This document shows, piece by piece, positions 34,281 through 43,118 of a DNA stretch of 64,000 nucleotides; position 1 is the first letter of the stretch; each line of letters opens with the position of its first letter. Source of the stretch: Gordonibacter sp. Marseille-P4307 (GTDB taxonomy: Bacteria > Actinomycetota > Coriobacteriia > Coriobacteriales > Eggerthellaceae). The notes under the pieces were generated by a model, which was given only the letters and a program-made list of their open reading frames with translations, was not told where the DNA came from and did no database searches. A program made the position numbers and the translations under genes. The DNA lies in assembly GCF_900604965.1 (NCBI RefSeq), contig NZ_UWPD01000001.1, forward strand, positions 760,642-824,641, written 5' to 3'.

Positions 34281-35499
34281 TGAACATGCTCCAAACCTTT
34301 TTCAGGCCCTCGATCATCGCGTCGATATCGGAGGCGTCGTTGTAAAACGCGATCGACGCACGACAGCTGGACTCGACGCCCAGCCAGGCCAGCAGCGGCT
34401 GAGCACAGTGGTGTCCCGCGCGGATGGCCACATCGTCGATGTCGAGTACGCTGGAAACGTCGTGGGGATGGATGCCCTTGACGTTGAAGGCGATCACGCC
34501 GTGGTGGAGGCTCGGATCCGAAGATCCGATGATCTCGATGAAAGGGAGCTCTCCCATGCGCTTCATCGCGTAGGCCACCAGGGCGTCCTCGCGTTCGCGG
34601 ATGGCGTCCAGCCCCACGTTTTCGATATAGGAGATCGCCGCGTCAAGTGCGTACATACCGGCGGCATCCTGGGTGCCCGCCTCGAACTTTTCGGGAACCT
34701 CAGCCCAGGTGGCGTCGGTTTCGGTGACGCTGCCGATCATCTCGCCGCCGGTGAGGAGGGGCGGCATGGCCTCAAGCAGGTCGCGTCTTGCCCACAAAAC
34801 GCCGATTCCCATGGGGCCGAACAGCTTGTGGGCCGAGAACACGAAGAAGTCGCAACCGAGCTTTTGCACGTCTACCTGCAGATGGGGAACCGATTGGGCG
34901 CCGTCCACCACCATGACCGCACCGTTTTCGTGCGCGATCGAGGCCATGAGCCTCACATCGTTTTCCACGCCCAACACGTTGGAAACGTGAACGGCCGACA
35001 CGATTTTGGTGTTCGGGCCGATCTTCTCGCGCATCTCGGCTTCGGTGACGACGCCGTCTTCGTTCGGCCGCATGAACACCAGCGCGGCCCCGATGGCGCG
35101 GCAGATTTGCTGCCAGGGGATGAGGTTGGAGTGGTGCTCCATGATGGTGATGCAGATCTCGTCGCCTGCGCCGACCGCGTGCGCGCCGTACGACAGCGCT
35201 ACAAGGTTCAGCATCTCGCTTGCGTTGCGGCCGAACACGATATCGCGGTGGCGAGGCGCGTTGATGAACGAGGCCACATGCTTGCGTGCATCCTCGATGG
35301 CCATGGTGGCCTTCACGGACAGGCCGTACAGCCCGCGCAGGGGATTGGCGTTCATGGTCTCGTAGAACGAACGCTGGGCATCCAGCACGCACTCCGGGCG
35401 CTGGGCCGTGGCGGCGCTGTCGAGGAATTTCAGCTGGGGGTTGTTCGCCAGCAGCGGAAAGTCCTGCTTATAGGGGTTTGCGCAGATATCGACGGTCAT
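34270..35499 (-). CDS. sufS: Cysteine desulfurase SufS
   Basis: 409 residues, PLP-dependent. The PLP lysine is Lys225 (FSAHKLFGPMG), the active-site Cys is Cys365 (RAGHHCAQPLL), and His122-His123 stacks on PLP. The group II (SufS) loop around Cys365 is short, as expected for a SufU-dependent enzyme. The start at 35499 follows the sufD stop by 1 bp. Supplies sulfur to the SufBCD scaffold. Confidence 0.95.
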   Translation of the reverse strand: MTVDICANPYKQDFPLLANNPQLKFLDSAATAQRPECVLDAQRSFYETMNANPLRGLYGLSVKATMAIEDARKHVASFINAPRHRDIVFGRNASEMLNLVALSYGAHAVGAGDEICITIMEHHSNLIPWQQICRAIGAALVFMRPNEDGVVTEAEMREKIGPNTKIVSAVHVSNVLGVENDVRLMASIAHENGAVMVVDGAQSVPHLQVDVQKLGCDFFVFSAHKLFGPMGIGVLWARRDLLEAMPPLLTGGEMIGSVTETDATWAEVPEKFEAGTQDAAGMYALDAAISYIENVGLDAIREREDALVAYAMKRMGELPFIEIIGSSDPSLHHGVIAFNVKGIHPHDVSSVLDIDDVAIRAGHHCAQPLLAWLGVESSCRASIAFYNDASDIDAMIEGLKKVWSMFNGE

Positions 35500-35500
35500 C

Positions 35501-36739
35501 CTACTCACCGTCCTCTGCAAGACGGGCCGAGAAGTTGCCCAGGATGGTATCGCCCAAACGCAGGACGCTGCGGTACGTCGTCTCGTCGGGCGCTTCGAGG
35601 GCGGCCTGCTCCATGATGGCGCGCACGAACATCTTTTCGGCGGCATCGCGCGAGATTCCGCGGCAGGCCAGATAGAGCATCTGCTCGTCGCGCACATGCC
35701 CGATAGTGGCGCCGTGATTTCCCGACACGTCGTCTTCGTTGCAGAGGATGACGGGCACGGTGAGGTTGGTCACGCTGTTGTCCACCAAGAGCACGGTTTC
35801 GTTCTCCTGGCCGGCCGAGCCCTTGCATCCGCGCACGAGATCGATGGTGCCGCGCAGAACCTTCTTGCTGGATCCGGCCAGCACGCCGTTTGCTTTGATG
35901 GCGCATTCGGTTTTAAGGCCGTGGTGGCGAAGCGAGTAGTTGAAGTCCCGCTCGAGAGCGCCGTGTCCCAGGTAGCGCAGATCGATATCGATCCGGGCGG
36001 CATCCCCGCGCAGATCGCCTCCGATGCCGCCGTAGACCTTTGCCGCCCCCAGGACGGTTTCGCGGATGGAGATGCGGGCGCCGTCGTCTGCGAACAGGCC
36101 CATATCGTCCAGATCGGTCCAGGTGGAGTCCAGCGTTTGCGTGCGCGCGATGTTCACCTGTGAGCCTTTGCCCGCAAACACGCGCAGCTCGGTGCCGACG
36201 AACCCCGCACCCAAGGCGGGGGAGTCAACCGATACGGTGAGGTTCACGACGGAGTTCTCGGCTGCGACGACATCGACAGCGCATGCGTTCACCGCGCCGT
36301 CCACGCCGGTAAGGCGCAGGGTCGCGCTCGTTTCGGCGTTGGGTTTGGAGACGATGACGATAGGGTCTCCCGCGACGGTGTTGAGGAAGGCTGCGCCCGC
36401 CTCGCCCATGCCGGTTTCGAATGTGGCGCGGATATCGCGCGCGTCCTCGATAGCGGCCGCGCGGGCCTGATAGGCCGAGAGCGCCAGGTTGTCGAAGGTT
36501 TCTTCGGCAACGCAGGTTCGTTCGGGTGCGGGGCGGGCGGCCATCCGGGCTTCCTGGGCTTTGCTCATGGCGCGATCGAACGCGTCTGCATCGCCGAAGG
36601 CGTCGGGATCGGCTTGGACCACGACGTCGCTTACGGCTTCAAGGCTGCCGGGCACTTCCACATCCGTGCTGTTCATGTTAAGGCGATGCCAGGTGGGGGC
36701 GGGCATCGCATTGAGCTGTTCCAAGACGTAGGCGTCCAT
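35501..36739 (-). CDS. sufD: Fe-S cluster assembly protein SufD
   Basis: 412 residues, right-handed beta-helix partner of SufB. The C-terminal SufBD core shows NHGATIGHVRDEQMLYLACRGISRDAAEKMFV, with the conserved His of this site. The N-terminal region is divergent, as is usual for SufD. The start ATG at 36739 shares one base with the sufB stop (TAATG), so translation is coupled. Confidence 0.92.
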   Translation of the reverse strand: MDAYVLEQLNAMPAPTWHRLNMNSTDVEVPGSLEAVSDVVVQADPDAFGDADAFDRAMSKAQEARMAARPAPERTCVAEETFDNLALSAYQARAAAIEDARDIRATFETGMGEAGAAFLNTVAGDPIVIVSKPNAETSATLRLTGVDGAVNACAVDVVAAENSVVNLTVSVDSPALGAGFVGTELRVFAGKGSQVNIARTQTLDSTWTDLDDMGLFADDGARISIRETVLGAAKVYGGIGGDLRGDAARIDIDLRYLGHGALERDFNYSLRHHGLKTECAIKANGVLAGSSKKVLRGTIDLVRGCKGSAGQENETVLLVDNSVTNLTVPVILCNEDDVSGNHGATIGHVRDEQMLYLACRGISRDAAEKMFVRAIMEQAALEAPDETTYRSVLRLGDTILGNFSARLAEDGE

Positions 36740-38145
36740 TACCCGATCGCCCCTTCCATCTCGAGCTTGATGAGGTTGTTCATTTCCACGGCGTACTCGA
36801 GCGGCAGCTCTTTGGAGATAGGCTCGGCGAACCCGTTCACGATCATGGTGCGGGCCTCCTCCTCGGAGACGCCGCGGCTCATGAGGTAGAACAGCTTGTC
36901 GTCGCCGATGCGCCCGATGGTGGCCTCGTGCCCGACATCGACGTTTTTGCAACGGATGTCCATCGCGGGGATGGTGTCGGAGCGGCTGATGTCGTCAAGC
37001 ATGAGCGAGGCGCACGAGATGCTGGCGCGCGAACCTTCGGCGTTGGGGGTTGCGACCACGGAGCTGCGGAAGGTCTGAATGCCTCCGCCTTTCGAGATTC
37101 CCTTGGTCTCCACCGATGCGCTGGTTTCGGGGGCGGCCAGAACGACCTTACATCCCGTGTCGAGGTTCTGGCCCTTGCCTGCGAAGGTGATGCCGGTGAA
37201 GCTGGACTTGCTCTTGCGCCCGGCCAGGATGGACATGGGGTAGAGATACCCCACATGGCTGCCGAACGAGCCGCTGATCCACTCGATTTCGCCCTCTTCG
37301 GCGCAGATGGAGCGCTTCGTGTTGAGGTTGTACATGTTCTTCGACCAGTTCTCGATGGTCGAGTAGCGCAGATGCGCGCGCTTGCCCACGAACAGCTCGA
37401 CGGCGCCCGCATGCAGGTTCGCGACGTTGTACTTAGGCGCCGAGCATCCCTCGATGAAGTGCAGGTCGGCATCGTCTTCCACGATGATGAGCGTATGCTC
37501 GAACTGGCCTGCGCCCTTCGCGTTCAGGCGAAAGTAGCTTTGCAGGGGGTAGTCGAGGCGCACGCCCTTGGGGACGTACACGAACGAGCCGCCCGACCAT
37601 ACCGCGCCGTGAAGCGCTGCGAACTTGTGGTCGTCGGGACGGATGAGCGTCATGAACTTCTCGCGGATCAGCTCCGCGTACTCGCCCTCCAGTGCCTCTT
37701 CGATGCCCGAGTACACGATGCCCATCTTGGCAGCGCTTTCCTGCATGGAGTGGTACACCAGCTCGGAATCGTACTGGGCTCCCACACCGGCAAGGTAGGA
37801 GCGCTCCGCCTGGGGGATTCCCAGGCGCTCGAAGGTGTCCTTGATCTCGTCGGGAACGCTGTCCCAGTCGCTTTGCTGCTCGGTGTTGGGCTTCACGTAG
37901 GTGACGATGTGATCGGTGTCGAGGCCCTCGATGGAGGGGCCCCAGTCGGAAATCGGCATGGAGCGGTAGATCTCGAGCGACTTCAAACGGTGCTCGAGCA
38001 TCCATTCCGGCTCGTTTTTCTTCTCGGAGATCTCGCGCACAACCTCTTCGGTGAGGCCGTCGAGCTTCTCCTGGCCGGAATCGTCGTAGCGGAAATCGTA
38101 CAGGCTGCGATCGATATCGGCGACCTCGGCTCTCTTCTTCTCCAC
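36739..38145 (-). CDS. sufB: Fe-S cluster assembly scaffold SufB
   Basis: 468 residues. The C-terminal motif CKNVDVGHEATIGRIGDDKLFYLMSRG carries the SufBD site, and the internal Cys in EGCSAPKYNVANLHAGAVEL matches the SufB sulfur-acceptor region. It forms the scaffold with SufC and SufD. The start is GTG. Located between sufC and sufD in the operon. Confidence 0.96.
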   Translation of the reverse strand: MEKKRAEVADIDRSLYDFRYDDSGQEKLDGLTEEVVREISEKKNEPEWMLEHRLKSLEIYRSMPISDWGPSIEGLDTDHIVTYVKPNTEQQSDWDSVPDEIKDTFERLGIPQAERSYLAGVGAQYDSELVYHSMQESAAKMGIVYSGIEEALEGEYAELIREKFMTLIRPDDHKFAALHGAVWSGGSFVYVPKGVRLDYPLQSYFRLNAKGAGQFEHTLIIVEDDADLHFIEGCSAPKYNVANLHAGAVELFVGKRAHLRYSTIENWSKNMYNLNTKRSICAEEGEIEWISGSFGSHVGYLYPMSILAGRKSKSSFTGITFAGKGQNLDTGCKVVLAAPETSASVETKGISKGGGIQTFRSSVVATPNAEGSRASISCASLMLDDISRSDTIPAMDIRCKNVDVGHEATIGRIGDDKLFYLMSRGVSEEEARTMIVNGFAEPISKELPLEYAVEMNNLIKLEMEGAIG

Positions 38146-38154
38146 GGCGATCGC

Positions 38155-38919
38155 CTACTCGGCTTCGTCGGCGCGATGACCGAACCGCTCGAATCCGTTG
38201 CGGTCGATGTCGTCGATGAGGGACGAGTCGCCTTCGGCAGCGATCCTTCCGCGCACCATGACGTGCACGCGGTCGACGTCGAGGTGTTCGAGGATGCGGG
38301 TGTTGTGGGTGATGATGAGCAGGGTCCCCTCGCAGTTCCTGCGATAGGAGTCCATGCCCTTGGACACTACGGACAGCGCATCCACGTCGAGGCCCGAGTC
38401 GGTTTCGTCCAGGATGGCCAGCTTGGGCTGCAAAAGCAGCAGCTGCAGCATTTCGACCTTCTTCTTCTCGCCTCCCGAAAAGCCCACGCCCAGTTCGCGG
38501 TCGAGGTACGAGGCGTCCATGTTCAGCTCGTCGGCCAGCTGCTTGATGCGGCGGCGGAACTCCTTGTTCTTCATATCCATGCCCGCGCGACCCTCGATGG
38601 TTGCGCGCAGGAAGCTTGACAGCGGCACGCCGGGGATCTCGACGGGGGCTTGGAAACTGAGGAACAGGCCCGCATGCGAGCGCTTGTCGCAGGAAAGCTC
38701 GGTGATGTCTTCGCCGTCGAAGACGATCGAGCCGTCGGTGACCTCGTAGGCCGGGTCGCCCATGGCGATGTGGCCGAGGGTGGTTTTTCCGGCTCCGTTG
38801 GGTCCCATCAGGACGTGCACCTCTCCCCGTGCAACGTCCAGGTCAACCTCGCGCAGGATGGGCTTGCCCTCGACGGAGGCGGACAGTCCCCGAATGCTGA
38901 GCAGTGATTCTCTCGTCAT
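38155..38919 (-). CDS. sufC: SufC ATPase
   Basis: 254 residues, ABC-type ATPase of the SufBCD complex. Walker A GPNGAGKTTL (39-48), signature FSGGEKKKVEMLQLL, Walker B LAILDETDSGLD, with the Glu-Thr-Asp typical of SufC. First gene of the operon, divergent from the Rrf2 regulator; its start lies 192 bp from that gene across a repeat-rich promoter. Confidence 0.96.
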   Translation of the reverse strand: MTRESLLSIRGLSASVEGKPILREVDLDVARGEVHVLMGPNGAGKTTLGHIAMGDPAYEVTDGSIVFDGEDITELSCDKRSHAGLFLSFQAPVEIPGVPLSSFLRATIEGRAGMDMKNKEFRRRIKQLADELNMDASYLDRELGVGFSGGEKKKVEMLQLLLLQPKLAILDETDSGLDVDALSVVSKGMDSYRRNCEGTLLIITHNTRILEHLDVDRVHVMVRGRIAAEGDSSLIDDIDRNGFERFGHRADEAE

Positions 38920-38930
38920 GTATCGTCCTT

Positions 38931-38986
38931 AAACTAAGTCCATTAGTTTGATAGGATTAAGATAGGATTAATCGGGAAACAGTCAA
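38931..38986 (-). promoter_or_regulatory. suf operon promoter with palindrome and tandem repeats
   Basis: On the minus strand TTGACT (38986-38981), a 16-bp spacer and TATCTT (38964-38959) form the promoter. Just downstream is a perfect palindrome AAACTAA-GTCCA-TTAGTTT (38931-38949), and the -10 lies inside two exact tandem copies of GATAGGATTAA (38950-38971). These are the obvious targets for the divergent Rrf2 protein. Confidence 0.65.
38950..38971. repeat. Tandem direct repeat GATAGGATTAA x2 in the suf promoter
   Basis: Two perfect 11-bp copies head to tail, one helical turn each, overlapping the -10 of the suf promoter. A likely regulator binding array. Confidence 0.7.
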
Positions 38987-39110
38987 GTCTTTTCCTACTC
39001 GTTTCCTAGAATTAGTTTACCGGGCGTTAAAATGCCCGTGAATTCGATGACGAGAGCCGCCCGCAGAGCCGGGTCGGTCTGCCGTGGTGTTAAGACGGGG
39101 GTGTGAGCGC

Positions 39111-39554
39111 ATGCTCGTTACAACCAAGGGACAGTACGCCATGCGCCTGATGATCTTCATCGCGCGCGGGCAAGGAGACAAGATCGCCTTGAGGCGCGTT
39201 GCCGAGGCCGAGAACATCTCGCTGAAATACCTGGAGCACCTGGCCCACTCCATGGTGAAGGCCGGTTTGCTGGTAAGCGTTCGCGGCTACGGAGGCGGCT
39301 ATCTTTTGGGGAAGGATCCCTCCGACATCAGGGCGGGCGATATCCTGCGCGTCTCCGAGGGCTCGACCGCCCCGGTGAACTGCGCGGGGCTGGTTGATGG
39401 GTGCCCGCGGGAAAACGTGTGCTCGACGGTGGCATTCTGGACGGGCCTCGACCGCGTGATCGAGGAGTACGTCGACGGAGTGACGCTGGCTCAGCTGGCC
39501 GATCTCGAGCCGTCCCCGATTTCTTCGGTGTACGACTTGGTCGAGCGACGCTAA
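39111..39554 (+). CDS. Rrf2-family Fe-S regulator of the SUF operon
   Basis: 147 residues. Winged HTH (about 1-65, ALRRVAEAENISLKYLEHL) and a Cys triplet Cys91-x6-Cys98-x5-Cys104 (NCAGLVDGCPRENVC), the cluster-binding loop of IscR/SufR/NsrR/CymR-type proteins. Divergent from sufC, so most likely the Fe-S-sensing repressor of suf. The ATG at 39111 gives the standard Rrf2 beginning MLVTTKGQYAMR. Spacing in the loop differs slightly from E. coli IscR (x5-x5). Confidence 0.92.
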   Translation: MLVTTKGQYAMRLMIFIARGQGDKIALRRVAEAENISLKYLEHLAHSMVKAGLLVSVRGYGGGYLLGKDPSDIRAGDILRVSEGSTAPVNCAGLVDGCPRENVCSTVAFWTGLDRVIEEYVDGVTLAQLADLEPSPISSVYDLVERR

Positions 39555-39676
39555 GGGCGCCGGGGAGCGGTTTCGCGTTCGTTTGGTATCCGTCTTCCGT
39601 TCGTGGATGATTCGCCGTGCTTGTGTGGGAAAATGAGTGGCGAAACATTCGACGTCGCACGTGAGGTTTTCGGATC

Positions 39677-42600
39677 ATGCCTGCACAGTTCAATCTCAGC
39701 GTGGCGGATGGCCAGGCTGTCTCTCGGATCGAAGAGCGCTTCGAGCTTCCCCGCTTCATCGCAGCTACGCTGGTCGCCCGCGGCATGCGCGAGCCCGACC
39801 AGGTAGAGCGCTTCCTGTCTCCCTCGCTCGATCGAGACTGGCTCGAACCCTATTCCATTCCCGGCATGAGGGATGCCGTCGATGCGATCGAGGCGGCCTT
39901 GCGCGAACGGCGCCGCATCGTCGTGTTCGGCGATTTCGACGTGGACGGCATTTCGGCGACCACGGTGATGACGCGCGGTTTGCGCGTTCTGGGCGGGCAG
40001 GTCACCCCGTTCGTGCCCCGTCGTTTCGAGGAGGGATACGGCATCACGCCCGCCGCGTACGAGCGCGTGAAGGAGCTCGATCCCGACCTGGTGATCACGG
40101 TGGATTGCGGCATCTCGTGCCGCAACGAGGTGGCGGCTATCGTGGCCGACGGCATCGAGGTGGTGGTCACCGATCATCACGAGCCCGCCGACCTGGTGCC
40201 CGAAGGCGTTGCTCTGGTCGACCCCAAAACCGATCCTTCGTGCGACAGCGGCATCCTTGCGGGGGTTGGCGTGGCGCTGAAGCTCATTCAGGCGCTGGGA
40301 GGGCGGTTCGGGCGCCCCAACCTGTGGCGTTCCTACACCGATCTGGCCACGCTGGGAACGGTGGCCGATCTCATGCCCATGCGCGGCGAGAATCGCGCGC
40401 TGGTAAGCGACGGCCTTTCCCGCATCAACGAGGCCGCGCGACCCTGCATCGCCGCGCTCCTGGGTCAGGCGGGGGCCGCCGACAAGCCGGTCACCTCGAC
40501 CAACCTCAGCTTTTCGCTCATTCCGCGGCTGAACGCGGCGGGTCGCATGGGGGATGCCCAGATCGCTCTGGACCTCTTGCTGTCCGACGACTTCGACGAG
40601 GCGTGCCGTCTTGCAGCCCAGCTCGAGGCGGTCAACGATAAGCGCCGCACGATCGAAGCCGAGCTGTCGGAGGTCGCCCGCGTGAAGGCCGCGGAAGTGT
40701 ATGTCGGCCAGCGTGCGCTGGTCGTGGCGGGCGAGGGGTGGCACGAGGGTGTGAAGGGCATCGTTGCCAGCCGTCTTGCCCACAATTACGGCGTTCCCTG
40801 CCTGCTGTTCACGGTCGAGGACGGAGAGGCCCGCGGGTCGGGGCGCACTGTGGGCCAGGTGAACCTCTTCAAGGCGGTGGAAAGCGCCGAGGGGATGCTC
40901 ACGCGCTTCGGCGGCCACGAAGCGGCCGTCGGCGTTACGCTTCCAGCCGACAGGCTGGAGGAATTCGCCGCGCATCTGTGCGCGTACATGGACGAGCTGC
41001 CCGAGGATATGTTCCATCCCCTCATCGCGGTCGATGCGACCGTGTCCATGAAGGAGCTCACCCTCGAAAACGTCGAAGCGCTCGAGCGCCTTGCCCCTTT
41101 CGGACAGGAGAACAGAGTGCCCGTGTTCATGGCACGCGACGTGGTTATGGGAAACCGCCGCGCGGTGGGCGCCGAGAAGAACCACTTCTCGTGCACGCTG
41201 TCGGACGGTGCGGGCAAGACTGCGGGAATCATGTTCCACGCCACCGACATCGAGACGCTTCTTCGCACCGATGCGGTGGTGACGGCTGCGTTCGAGGTGC
41301 AGGTTGACGAGTGGCGCGGGCGCCGCTCCGTGAAAGCGATGCTGAAGTCGATTGCCCCGGCGCAGACCTGCCGCGCTTTGGAGGCCTGCCTCGATCCGAA
41401 CAACCTGCGGTTCGTGGCCGACCTGTACGCGACTTCCGATGAGGAGCTGTGCGCGTCGGTACCCGAAAGCCCCGAAGACGTCGAGTCGTACGAAGCCGAT
41501 CGAATCCGCAACCGGGAGGCGTGGGAGCGCCGTGCGCGCACCGAGCCCGACCGGCTAGAAGCCGATATCGTGCGGGCCCTCATCGGGTCGGCCGAGGTGC
41601 ATCGCTCTCAGCGCCAGGCGCTCGATTACCTCGACGAAGGCCGCTCGGTTTTGGCGGTCATGGCAACCGGTCGCGGGAAGTCCCTCATCTTCCACGTGCA
41701 TGCGGCCATGGCGGCTCTGCGCGACCACACGGCCAGCCTGTTCGTGTACCCGCTGCGCGCCCTCATCGCGGACCAGGCGTTTCACTTGAATCGAGCGCTC
41801 GCTCCGTTCGGCATATCCATCAGCGTGCTTACCGGGGAAAGCACCCCCGACGAGCGCAGCCTGATCTACCGGTCTTTGTCGGAAGGGACGTGCGACATCG
41901 TTTTGACCACGCCCGAGTTCCTCGACTACCACGTTGACGATCTGTCCGCGTCGGGCCGCATCGGTCTTGTGGTGGTGGACGAGGCCCATCACGTGGGCAT
42001 GGCGAAGGCGGGCCGGCGCCCCGCGTACGCAAGCATGGGCCGTGCGATCGAGCGTCTGGGAGGGCCGCGCGTACTGGCGCTTACCGCTACGGCGAACGGC
42101 GACGTTGCCCGCCAGATCGCCTCGACGCTTCCCCTCGACGCCTTCGTGTTCGACGGCGCCGAGCGGTCCAACCTGGTGGTGCACGATCGGCGCAATACGC
42201 GCGATCGGGACGACTATCTGGCCAACCTCATCGCAGGCGGGGGAAAGACGGTTGTATATGTCACGACGCGCGAGCAATCGGTGTCGGTCGCGCGCGAGCT
42301 GCGCCGCCGCGTTCCCCAGATCGCTCTGCTCATCGGTTTTTACAACGCCGGGCTTTCGCGTGACGAGCGGGCGCGCATCGAGGAGATGTTCCGCACCGGA
42401 TCGCTGAGCGTGCTGGTGGCCACCTCGGCGTTCGGCGAAGGGGTGAACATTCCCGACATCCGCAACGTCGCACTGTACAACATGCCCTACAACGAAATCG
42501 AGTTCAACCAGATGAGCGGGCGTGCGGGGCGCGATGGGCAGCCCGCGGGCATCCACTTGCTGTTCGGGCGCGCCGACGCGTCGGCCAACGAAGCGGTGCT

Positions 42601-43075
42601 GTCCGGCATGACCCCCGATAGGGACCGCATGGTTCAGGTGTACCGCTATCTCAGGGGGTGCCAGCAGCAGGCGGGGGAGGCTTCGTTTTCCACCACGCCC
42701 GCCAAGATCGCCCAGGATGCTTCGACCGATCAGGTAAGCATCACCGTGGCCACCGCCGAATGCGCGCTTGCGGTCTTTCGCGAACTGGGGCTTCTCGAGG
42801 CTCACAGCGTTTACGCCGCAGGAGAGGAGACGCGCTGGGTTCGCTTGTCGAACAGCGCGGGCAAGGTGGAGCTTACCGAGAGCGTGCGGTATCGGGAGGG
42901 CATGGGAGAGCGCGCCGTGTTCGCGGTGTATCGCGACCTCGTGCTGTCCGAGCCCCTGTCTGTGCTCCAGGAACGCGTGACCAGGCCTATCCTTCCGCCG
43001 TGCGCGAGTGCGGAATGCGCTTTCGCAAACGGCGGGGATGCGCGGGCGGCGGGCGCGCGCATTAGCGTAGAATAG
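39677..43075 (+). CDS. recJ: RecJ-type exonuclease fused to a RecQ-like DEAH helicase
   Basis: 1132 residues in one frame. N-terminal RecJ: DHH motifs DFDVDG (86-91), VDCG (142-145), DHH (166-168), GTVADLMPM (227-235), the DHHA1 segment with GSGRT and RFGGHEAAVG (about 410-419), and the OB-like region to about 560. After a linker (560-635) comes a complete SF2 helicase: Walker A ATGRGKS (663-669), DEAH (768-771), SAT-like LTATA (802-806), and motif VI QMSGRAGRDG (945-954). RecJ is a 5'-3' ssDNA exonuclease acting with RecQ in recombination and repair; here both activities are on one chain. Average single RecJ is about 570 residues. Confidence 0.93.
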   Translation: MPAQFNLSVADGQAVSRIEERFELPRFIAATLVARGMREPDQVERFLSPSLDRDWLEPYSIPGMRDAVDAIEAALRERRRIVVFGDFDVDGISATTVMTRGLRVLGGQVTPFVPRRFEEGYGITPAAYERVKELDPDLVITVDCGISCRNEVAAIVADGIEVVVTDHHEPADLVPEGVALVDPKTDPSCDSGILAGVGVALKLIQALGGRFGRPNLWRSYTDLATLGTVADLMPMRGENRALVSDGLSRINEAARPCIAALLGQAGAADKPVTSTNLSFSLIPRLNAAGRMGDAQIALDLLLSDDFDEACRLAAQLEAVNDKRRTIEAELSEVARVKAAEVYVGQRALVVAGEGWHEGVKGIVASRLAHNYGVPCLLFTVEDGEARGSGRTVGQVNLFKAVESAEGMLTRFGGHEAAVGVTLPADRLEEFAAHLCAYMDELPEDMFHPLIAVDATVSMKELTLENVEALERLAPFGQENRVPVFMARDVVMGNRRAVGAEKNHFSCTLSDGAGKTAGIMFHATDIETLLRTDAVVTAAFEVQVDEWRGRRSVKAMLKSIAPAQTCRALEACLDPNNLRFVADLYATSDEELCASVPESPEDVESYEADRIRNREAWERRARTEPDRLEADIVRALIGSAEVHRSQRQALDYLDEGRSVLAVMATGRGKSLIFHVHAAMAALRDHTASLFVYPLRALIADQAFHLNRALAPFGISISVLTGESTPDERSLIYRSLSEGTCDIVLTTPEFLDYHVDDLSASGRIGLVVVDEAHHVGMAKAGRRPAYASMGRAIERLGGPRVLALTATANGDVARQIASTLPLDAFVFDGAERSNLVVHDRRNTRDRDDYLANLIAGGGKTVVYVTTREQSVSVARELRRRVPQIALLIGFYNAGLSRDERARIEEMFRTGSLSVLVATSAFGEGVNIPDIRNVALYNMPYNEIEFNQMSGRAGRDGQPAGIHLLFGRADASANEAVLSGMTPDRDRMVQVYRYLRGCQQQAGEASFSTTPAKIAQDASTDQVSITVATAECALAVFRELGLLEAHSVYAAGEETRWVRLSNSAGKVELTESVRYREGMGERAVFAVYRDLVLSEPLSVLQERVTRPILPPCASAECAFANGGDARAAGARISVE

Positions 43076-43118
43076 GTGAAAAGCGATAATTCGACGCGGG
43101 AGAGGAGAGGTGCTTTTC

